From a bacterium (GTDB lineage Bacteria > UBA9089 > CG2-30-40-21 > SBAY01): DNA of 5,640 bases. Each line of letters opens with the position of its first letter. Position 1 is the stretch's first letter. The stretch lies in the NCBI GenBank assembly GCA_040757115.1, contig JBFLYA010000125.1:5359-10998 (forward strand), read 5' to 3'. Shown piece after piece: positions 1 to 4,956 of this stretch. Under the pieces are notes generated by a model. That model ran no database searches. It worked only from the letters and a program-made list of their open reading frames with translations, and was not told the origin of the DNA. The position numbers and the translations under genes were made by a program.

Positions 1-1
1 A

Positions 2-2551
2 CAGAATCAATATGTCTTACAGATATTTGGCACCTATCTTAATTTATACAGAGTAGTAAATGGAAGTTGGACTCGTCTTGCTGAAGTATCAAGGACATTA
101 CCTCTTAATACCTGGGCAAATTATAAAATAATAGCCAGTGGTAACCAGATTAAGGTATATGAAAATGATAATGTAGTTGCTTTTGTTAGAGATGAATCTC
201 ATAAATTAGGCAGTATAATCCTTCAGACCTATAAAACTAAGGCACAATTTGACGATGTAAAAGTTTCAGAACTGCAAAAAACCATTTCATACAAAGAATT
301 AGATGAAATTCCAGAAGGGATGCCACTTGACCCTATTCCGTATGCTAACAGAACCTTACTCAAAGGCTCTGGAAATGCGGTTTATATGATGATGGGTGGA
401 CAGAAAAAGTATGTCCCAGCAGGCGATAGTAGTATCTGGAACTCTTATGGGTTAAATCCTGCCAAAATCACAACTATCTCAGATGAAGAATTAGCCAATA
501 TCCTCACGGCTGATGGACTACCAAGATTGGAATATTATGGAGTAGAATCACATCGAGTAAGTCATCTAAAAACACTTATCAATATTGTTGCGCCCTTCAT
601 ACCCGTCATTGGTCAGTTATACACGATGTATCAGGCATTTCAAGGTATCAAGAAAGGGGATTATTTACAAGGTGCCTTAGGATTCTTAGGCGGGCTGGGG
701 GAATTAGCTAAATTAACTCCAGCGCAACTGGCTAAATTTGGTAGCTTAGGTAAGTTAGCGGCTAACCTGAATAACTTAAATAATATCGATACTATCTCAA
801 AACTTGTTACCTTAGCTGATACCATCAATAAAATTAATTACGCCTCTATTGCCTTAACTGGTAATGACTTAACCGACGGCAGTGGCAGGAAGATAAACGG
901 TAGTCAAAGGTTTATAGCAGGGCTTAACTATATGGCTACTGACTTTAGTAAAATCTTACCAAAAGGGTTAAATAGCCTTCACCTACCCTTCTCTAACACC
1001 ATCTCACCTGGAGCACTGAAATATATGACCAAAACCTATCAATTAGGTGTAGCGGCTACTGGCAAAGAAGGGGTATTGTTTGGTAAAGAGTTATCAGATG
1101 AAGAAAGGATAAATATCGGCACCAAATTAGTTGGTTCTTCACTGGGTAATATTATTGCGAATGGAATTGACTACGCTACGGATGACAACCCAGAAACAGG
1201 AATAACAGATGCCTTAAAAGAAGAAGGGATGAGTTTTTACAAAGGTGCACAGGCGTGGAGTCAGATGGCCATCCAGGCCTACCAGAACGCCTCAAGACTT
1301 GTCCCAATGCTTAATTTTACCACTACTACTCCCAGTTCTATCCCCAAAGACCAGGATGCTTACATAAAATTAGACATTGCTCATGAGTTATGGCAAACCG
1401 TTGCCTCCATTAGAGACACAGGGAGCGATATATTTACTTCGATTAGAGATGCGGTAAGAGAATCCAGAAAGGATTATGACCTGCGGATAGCATATAAAAA
1501 GGGAGAGTTACCTGCGGATGTCCTTGCGCAAAAGCTAAATAATAAGGAGATAAATGTAGAAGATGTATACCAACTGGCGGTAACTTATGGAGCGGATGCA
1601 ACAAAATTAATAGCCCTGGCGACTAAAAACGCTACCAATCAAGAACTGATGGAGCTTATCCATAAAGATAAGGGTAGTAACAAAGAGGTATCCGAGGCAC
1701 TTAAGGGGGAAAGGAATGAGAGGATAAATGAGGCGATAAAGGAGTTTTCTTCTGCTATTACTCCTCAGTTAGCTAATGCAAGTGACAGCACAATTCCTTG
1801 TGTTGACTTTGAGAAAGGAACAAAATACTTATTGGAACTTATGCAGATGGAGTGTAAAATTAGCACTGGAGAGACAATTATTACGCCAGAGGGAAGTACA
1901 ATAAGATGCATTGGTGTAAACAATGTAGTCGCAGAGTGGTGGAAAGGGATACTTAGGGATGCAGGTATTGCTATTGAGGGAGGCATTGCCGCAGTTGGAT
2001 TTCTCCCAGGGGGGCAAGTAATTGAAACTGTTTATGACATATTTATGGCTACCGCAGGATATAGTCTTGCTGAAGGTAAACTTTCACCTGTTCAAAGGGC
2101 ATTAGTTGCTGGAGCAATATTTGTCCCTGGAATGTCAGGGGTATTAGTTAAGAATGCCGACCAGGTAGCAAAAGAGGTTTTACATATACACCATGCACTT
2201 TCCCAGTCTAAGAAGCTTGCACCCAATTTTGCCAGGGCAGGATTGGATATTGAGGAGTGGACAGTGCCATTTGCTAAATGGTTTCATAACTTAAAACCCT
2301 ATGGTATCCATACAGGACCAAACCACTGGAATAAACAATGGGAAGGATTTTTTGAGAAATATGGTGATTATGTTAAAGATACTAAAATATTAGAACAATT
2401 AAAGAAGATGGACAACGAGATCTTAGAGCAGTTAGACAACATAAAGAAACAACCTGATCTTCAACAATGGCAATTAGGCCAGATAGAAAATATGCAAACA
2501 GAGATATTAAAACAGATTGAAAAGATAAATAAAGAACTTAATCTTCGATAA
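2..2551 (+). CDS. Polymorphic toxin, 5'-truncated by window edge; SitA5/DUF2380-like C-terminal tip
   Basis: The frame is open from base 2 with no stop, so the ATG at 320 (no convincing Shine-Dalgarno) is internal and the real start lies upstream. Counting the codon at 2 as residue 1, 849 residues are visible. Residues 1-97 look like a LamG/concanavalin-type beta-sandwich (NTWANYKIIASGNQIKVY, then AQFDDVKVSE). Residues 119-168 match a short surface-protein domain (KGSGNAVY, KKYVP, TTISDEEL). Residues 192-233 are hydrophobic and pre-toxin-like (FIPVIGQLYTMYQAF). A helical linker spans about 381-569. Residues 664-713 resemble pre-toxin TG (GFLPGGQ, then EGKLSPVQRAL, then VPG). The tip has H730-H731, H762, H770, H775, W776-N777 and W780, recalling DUF2380/TIGR02269 SitA5-like toxins, possibly nucleases. 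Residues 788-849 form a charged helical tail. The immunity-like gene follows after 19 bases. Toxin architecture is fairly sure; family and activity are inferred. Confidence 0.8.
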   Translation, partial: QNQYVLQIFGTYLNLYRVVNGSWTRLAEVSRTLPLNTWANYKIIASGNQIKVYENDNVVAFVRDESHKLGSIILQTYKTKAQFDDVKVSELQKTISYKELDEIPEGMPLDPIPYANRTLLKGSGNAVYMMMGGQKKYVPAGDSSIWNSYGLNPAKITTISDEELANILTADGLPRLEYYGVESHRVSHLKTLINIVAPFIPVIGQLYTMYQAFQGIKKGDYLQGALGFLGGLGELAKLTPAQLAKFGSLGKLAANLNNLNNIDTISKLVTLADTINKINYASIALTGNDLTDGSGRKINGSQRFIAGLNYMATDFSKILPKGLNSLHLPFSNTISPGALKYMTKTYQLGVAATGKEGVLFGKELSDEERINIGTKLVGSSLGNIIANGIDYATDDNPETGITDALKEEGMSFYKGAQAWSQMAIQAYQNASRLVPMLNFTTTTPSSIPKDQDAYIKLDIAHELWQTVASIRDTGSDIFTSIRDAVRESRKDYDLRIAYKKGELPADVLAQKLNNKEINVEDVYQLAVTYGADATKLIALATKNATNQELMELIHKDKGSNKEVSEALKGERNERINEAIKEFSSAITPQLANASDSTIPCVDFEKGTKYLLELMQMECKISTGETIITPEGSTIRCIGVNNVVAEWWKGILRDAGIAIEGGIAAVGFLPGGQVIETVYDIFMATAGYSLAEGKLSPVQRALVAGAIFVPGMSGVLVKNADQVAKEVLHIHHALSQSKKLAPNFARAGLDIEEWTVPFAKWFHNLKPYGIHTGPNHWNKQWEGFFEKYGDYVKDTKILEQLKKMDNEILEQLDNIKKQPDLQQWQLGQIENMQTEILKQIEKINKELNLR
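1142..1708 (+). repeat. Conserved linker block of the toxin, repeated in the orphan module at 4960-5524
   Basis: This part of the toxin gene (residues about 381-569, counting from base 2) recurs downstream at about 4960-5524 in direct orientation. The best stretch, 1427-1650 against 5244-5467, is collinear over 224 bases without gaps, with roughly a dozen differences by eye (about 94% identity). Similarity fades after the shared KEVS-ALK residues. A less similar island lies at 1291-1345 against 5109-5160, with a one-codon length difference. A conserved block just upstream of unrelated C-termini is what allows toxin tips to be exchanged by homologous recombination in polymorphic toxin systems. 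That role is inferred here. Confidence 0.85.
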
Positions 2552-2556
2552 AGACC

Positions 2557-2563
2557 AAGGAGG
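2557..2563 (+). promoter_or_regulatory. Strong ribosome binding site of the immunity-like gene
   Basis: AAGGAGG sits 7 bases before the ATG at 2571 and lies entirely in the 19-base gap after the toxin stop codon. It is a near-perfect Shine-Dalgarno and fixes the start. No promoter fits in the gap, so the gene is probably cotranscribed with the toxin and translated efficiently, as an immunity gene would need. Confidence 0.85.
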
Positions 2564-2570
2564 GATTTCT

Positions 2571-3248
2571 ATGTTTTATAGACTCTATCATGAGGAGAAC
2601 TATTTAGGAGCTGACTGGGCAGATGGGATGGATTTAGAACAGATTATCTGTCCAAAAGATAAACATCACAGGAGGGGAGGAAAAAGGATAGGAGATTTAA
2701 TGATAGAATTGCCATCTCCTAATATTAGAGATTTTATATGGATAGTGTTTGGTGGCGAGTGTTTAATTACGGATAAGGTAGCTGGGTTATTCAAAGAGGC
2801 AGGGTTTACAGGATATGAGTTAAAACCAGTCACTGTAAAGAAAGTAAAAAGGATGGGGAAAGAACCAAAACCAATCCCTCAATTATGGGAGATGGTAATT
2901 ACAGGCTGGGCTGGTATGGCACCACCTGAGTCTGGAATAAAACTTATAGACTCGTGTGAGGCGTGTGGAGGTTTGGAGTACTCTGGAATCACTAATCTAT
3001 CTGCCCTTATTAACCCTTCTCAATGGGATGGAAGTGATTTCTTCATGGTTTGGCCAATGCCAAGATTTATCTTTGTTACTGAAAAGGTAAAACATTTTGT
3101 AGAAGAAAAAAAACTAACAGGTTGTCAATTTATACGTGTAGAAGATTTATCGCCAACAGCAGTAGATGGATTTGGTCCTGGCAGACTTTCTTACCATATG
3201 CCAGAATCTCGAGCGCGTCTTCTTGGAGAGCCTTTAGGGATTTACTAA
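2571..3248 (+). CDS. Probable immunity protein, SitI-like CXXCG family (225 aa)
   Basis: This is a soluble 225-residue protein with no signal peptide or membrane segment, so it is expected in the cytoplasm. It has a CXXCG motif at C129-E-A-C132-G133, probably half of a metal or structural knuckle. The N-terminal counterpart is degenerate: C27-P is followed by KDKHHRRGG with no second cysteine. Two similar segments occur, CLITDKVAGLFKEAGFTGYE (64-83) and FIFVTEKVKHFVEEKKLTG (166-184). This order resembles the Myxococcus double-CXXCG family (TIGR02264, SitI6-type immunity), though the match is from memory. Its position 19 bases behind a toxin tip and its strong ribosome binding site fit a protein that binds and neutralises that toxin in producer and kin cells. 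A terminator follows at once, so toxin and immunity close the operon. The loss of one CXXCG pair is unusual for the family. Confidence 0.7.
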   Translation: MFYRLYHEENYLGADWADGMDLEQIICPKDKHHRRGGKRIGDLMIELPSPNIRDFIWIVFGGECLITDKVAGLFKEAGFTGYELKPVTVKKVKRMGKEPKPIPQLWEMVITGWAGMAPPESGIKLIDSCEACGGLEYSGITNLSALINPSQWDGSDFFMVWPMPRFIFVTEKVKHFVEEKKLTGCQFIRVEDLSPTAVDGFGPGRLSYHMPESRARLLGEPLGIY

Positions 3249-3256
3249 TAAATGCC

Positions 3257-3297
3257 AAAAGGTGGTAAAAATACCACCTTTTTGTTTATTTTTTACC
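3257..3297 (+). terminator. Rho-independent terminator after the toxin-immunity operon
   Basis: A perfect 11-bp stem (3257-3267 AAAAGGTGGTA with 3272-3282 TACCACCTTTT) closes a 4-base AAAA loop. A T-rich tract continues to about 3295. It starts 9 bases after the stop of the immunity-like gene. The A-run on the left arm could let it work weakly on the other strand too, but no gene there needs it. Confidence 0.9.
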
Positions 3298-3311
3298 GCA
3301 GAGGCACAGGG

Positions 3312-3331
3312 GTATGAGTGAGTATGAGTGA
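3312..3331. repeat. Short tandem repeat, 2 x 10 bp (GTATGAGTGA)
   Basis: GTATGAGTGA occurs twice back to back (3312-3321 and 3322-3331). It runs into the left arm of the 26-bp inverted repeat, of which base 3331 is already part. A related GAGTGAGTG string occurs in the second repeat copy near 4918-4926, so it belongs to the same dispersed element. It follows an ACCGCAGAGGCACAGG string (3295-3310), a type of sequence I associate with intergenic repeats in environmental bacteria. That association is from memory. Confidence 0.6.
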
Positions 3332-3390
3332 GGGTCACATCTTGAATTGTGAATTAACAAGGGGTAATTCACAATTCAAGATGTGACCCT
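3331..3390. repeat. Perfect 26-bp inverted repeat, dispersed palindromic element
   Basis: The left arm (3331-3356) and right arm (3365-3390) are exact reverse complements over 26 bp, separated by an 8-base spacer (ACAAGGGG). The arm reads AGGGTCACATCTTGAATTG and onward to GAATTA. No T-tract follows and a real terminator lies just upstream, so a terminator role is unlikely. A 26-bp perfect palindrome that recurs in broken form at 4904-4949 fits a REP- or MITE-like element. It could fold into a long hairpin in RNA or extrude as a cruciform. Confidence 0.9.
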
Positions 3391-3415
3391 TCTCCCCTCT
3401 GACCCTTCTCCCCTC
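3384..3415. repeat. Perfect 16-bp tandem duplication (TGACCCTTCTCCCCTC)
   Basis: TGACCCTTCTCCCCTC is repeated head to tail at 3384-3399 and 3400-3415. The first unit overlaps the end of the right arm of the 26-bp inverted repeat. The inverse complement of this pyrimidine-rich unit, with changes, appears at 4881-4910 (GAGAAGGGT twice, then GAGGGTCGC). The two therefore belong to the same dispersed family and face each other across the beta-helix gene. Confidence 0.85.
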
Positions 3416-3446
3416 GATTGCCAATAAATCCTGAGGATTATGGTGG

Positions 3447-3530
3447 GTGAGTATAATAAAAAAGAGAGAAACAAGAGTAGTCTATCTTCCCGATGAAGAT
3501 GGCTATCTTGTTGAACCAGAGTTTAATTGA
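3447..3530 (+). CDS. Possible small ORF, 27 aa, of doubtful reality
   Basis: A GTG at 3447 opens a 27-codon frame ending in TGA at 3528-3530, 11 bases before the beta-helix gene. The peptide begins MSIIKKRETRVVYLPDEDGY and ends in LVEPEFN. It has a protein-like composition and no low complexity. A GAGG at 3433-3436 sits 10 bases before the start. The frame is closed by a stop at 3432-3434. It could be a leader peptide coupled to the next gene, the tail of a decayed gene, or chance. It conflicts with the promoter-like TATAAT at 3452, which lies inside it. I do not recognise the peptide. Confidence 0.2.
   Translation: MSIIKKRETRVVYLPDEDGYLVEPEFN
3452..3457 (+). promoter_or_regulatory. Possible -10 box (TATAAT) upstream of the beta-helix gene
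   Basis: A perfect TATAAT lies 84 bases before the ATG at 3542, with TG two bases upstream, close to an extended -10. No good -35 stands 16-18 bases away; TTGCCA at 3418-3423 is 28 bases off. The upstream operon is closed by a terminator, so the beta-helix gene needs its own promoter somewhere in 3298-3541. This is the best candidate, though weak in an AT-rich spacer. Confidence 0.3.
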
Positions 3531-3537
3531 AGAGGTG
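3530..3537 (+). promoter_or_regulatory. Ribosome binding site of the beta-helix gene
   Basis: AAGAGGTG lies 4 bases before the ATG at 3542 (about 6 from its AGG core). This is a usable Shine-Dalgarno and supports that start, which also places a signal peptide at the N-terminus. Confidence 0.6.
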
Positions 3538-3541
3538 AAAG

Positions 3542-4828
3542 ATGAAGAAGGTATTTTGGATAGGTTTGGTGATATTAGGGTTGGTTTTAAGAGAAAATGG
3601 AGAAGCAAGCACAATATATGTTGATGACGATAATACATCAGAGATAGAAGATGGAACTGAAAAATATCCTTATCGCACTATCCAAGAAGGAATAGATGCC
3701 TGTTCAGATTTTGGTACAGTCTGTGTAAGACCCGGGATATATACTGGAACAGGAAACAAAAATCTAACTTGGAAAGAAAAGCATATCATTGTAAAATCCC
3801 AAAATGGACCTTTAACTACTATCATTGACTGTGAAAAAAATGGGAGAGGATTTTATTTCAATGACACAGGTCAAAATAGTAATGATATCATGGATGGGTT
3901 CACTATTAAAAATGGAAATGTTGCTGGGGAATGGCCAGAAAACTATGGTGGTGGAATCTATTGTGGAACTTTTTCCCCATCCATCATAAACTGCATAATC
4001 ACGCAAAATAGTGCTTCTACAGAGGGTGCTGGAGGTGGAATTGCATGTTTATTTTCCTCTCCAATTATCATAGATTGCATAGTAATAGGAAATAAGGCTG
4101 ATTACTTTGGTGGGGGAATTGTATGTAGTTGTTCCTCTCCCACTATCACAAACTGCATAATAAGAGGGAATAGTGCCGTCTGGGGTGGTGGAATTCATTG
4201 CAGATTTGATTCCTCTCCAACCATTACAAACTCCACAATAATGCAGAATATTGCTGGTGGTGGGGGTGGAATTTATTGTGTGAGGTTTTCCTCTCCAACC
4301 ATCACAAACTGTGTAATTATACAAAATATGGCTAACTTTGATGGTGCTGGAGTCAATTGTTATTATAATTCCTCTCCTACCATTATAAACTGCGTAATAA
4401 CAGGAAATATTGCTGATCGGTATAGTGGTGGAATCTATTGCTCTAATAATTCCTCTCCATGTATTACAAACTGCATAATAACGCAAAATAGCAGATATGG
4501 AATATATGAGGCTGATACTACAAGTGATCCTTTAACAAATTATAACTGTTTTTATAACAACACACCCTCTGATTATTATGATGAAGGCTTAAAATCTCGA
4601 ACAGTTAAATGGCTAAACATAAAAGCAGGTTTTGCAGGGAATATATCTTCTGACCCAAAATTTATTGGAAATGGAGACTATCATCTTCAATCAATCTCAC
4701 CTTGCATAGACAAAGGTTTAAATACAGCTTCGGGTATCTCTTTAACTGACAAAGACGGTAATCCTCGCATAATAAATGGCATAGTAGATATAGGTGTATA
4801 TGAGTGTAAAATGGAAGTTAAACCATAA
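3542..4828 (+). CDS. Secreted right-handed parallel beta-helix protein (428 aa)
   Basis: The N-terminus is a signal peptide: MKK, a hydrophobic core (VFWIGLVILGLVL), then RENGEAS, probably cleaved near residue 22. The mature part opens with IYVDDDN and YPYRTIQEGIDA (45-56), the usual entry of DUF1565/pectate-lyase-fold surface proteins. Seven helix rungs follow from about 144 to 330, each a variant of SSPTITNCIITQN followed by a GGGIYC-type turn. Their period is 26-28 residues. Regular N-C pairs suggest an asparagine ladder and a cysteine stack inside the helix. The C-terminal part (NCFYNN, SSDPKFIGNGDYHL, SPCIDKG, DGNPRI, VDIGVYE at 415-421) is typical of choice-of-anchor Q beta-helix proteins. 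No lyase active site is evident and no sorting tail follows, so the product is probably released or loosely surface-bound. Ligand and function are unknown. It is not clearly linked to the toxin pair, being separated from it by a terminator and repeats. Confidence 0.85.
   Translation: MKKVFWIGLVILGLVLRENGEASTIYVDDDNTSEIEDGTEKYPYRTIQEGIDACSDFGTVCVRPGIYTGTGNKNLTWKEKHIIVKSQNGPLTTIIDCEKNGRGFYFNDTGQNSNDIMDGFTIKNGNVAGEWPENYGGGIYCGTFSPSIINCIITQNSASTEGAGGGIACLFSSPIIIDCIVIGNKADYFGGGIVCSCSSPTITNCIIRGNSAVWGGGIHCRFDSSPTITNSTIMQNIAGGGGGIYCVRFSSPTITNCVIIQNMANFDGAGVNCYYNSSPTIINCVITGNIADRYSGGIYCSNNSSPCITNCIITQNSRYGIYEADTTSDPLTNYNCFYNNTPSDYYDEGLKSRTVKWLNIKAGFAGNISSDPKFIGNGDYHLQSISPCIDKGLNTASGISLTDKDGNPRIINGIVDIGVYECKMEVKP
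3971..4489 (+). repeat. In-gene tandem repeats, seven units of 78-84 bp, coding for beta-helix rungs
   Basis: The string TTCCTCTCCAACCATCACAA and variants recurs at about 3971, 4055, 4133, 4211, 4289, 4370 and 4451. Successive spacings are 84, 78, 78, 78, 81 and 81 bases, always whole codons. Each unit encodes one rung (S-S-P-T-I-T-N-C-x-I followed by a glycine-rich turn). The first half of each unit is well conserved and the second half varies in sequence and length. This looks like growth by unit duplication, and it could allow rung number to change by slippage or unequal crossing-over. Confidence 0.85.
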
Positions 4829-4880
4829 ATGTATAAATGTAGAATGCACTTAAAAATAACCCATTGTTATTATTAGGTTT

Positions 4881-4949
4881 GAGAAGGGTTGCGAGAAGGG
4901 TCGGAGGGTCGCATCTTGAGTGAGTGTTGACAACTAAAATTGTGAATTA
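4881..4949. repeat. Second, split copy of the dispersed repeat
   Basis: GAGAAGGGT (4881-4889) and GAGAAGGGTC (4893-4902) match the reverse complement of the 16-bp tandem units at 3384-3415. GAGGGTCGCATCTTGA (4904-4919) matches 3330-3345 with one change. AATTGTGAATTA (4938-4949) is identical to 3345-3356. An 18-base segment (4920-4937) splits the arm. Only one arm is present here, so the palindrome is broken. The copy ends a few bases before homology to the toxin gene starts. Apart from this copy and a weak AT-rich hairpin, nothing is seen in 4829-4956. Confidence 0.75.
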
Positions 4950-4956
4950 GCTTATT

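Noticed and set aside
1765-2017. Two minus-strand ORFs inside the toxin tip
   Set aside because: They overlap each other in different frames, lie opposite a well-supported domain, and have no protein-like features.
320-2551. Toxin gene taken as starting at the ATG at 320
   Set aside because: The frame is open to base 2 and encodes a recognisable beta-sandwich domain upstream. No good ribosome binding site precedes 320.
3331-3390. Long inverted repeat read as a second terminator or riboswitch
   Set aside because: No U-tract follows, a strong terminator lies 50 bases upstream, and the sequence recurs elsewhere as a dispersed repeat.
3438-3638. Minus-strand ORF of 66 codons across the beta-helix start
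   Set aside because: It overlaps the signal peptide region antisense and has an unlikely composition. The plus-strand gene is well supported.
4049-4486. Minus-strand ORF of 145 codons inside the beta-helix gene
   Set aside because: It is the antisense shadow of the tandem rung repeats, with a repetitive and implausible peptide and no ribosome binding site.
3971-4489. CRISPR-like array of regularly spaced repeats
   Set aside because: The repeats are in frame within a signal-peptide-bearing ORF, vary between units, and encode beta-helix rungs. Repeat and spacer sizes do not fit CRISPR.
4855-4871. AATAAC-CCATT-GTTATT hairpin as terminator of the beta-helix gene
   Set aside because: The stem is only 6 bp and AT-rich, with no T-tract after it. 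It is too weak to call.
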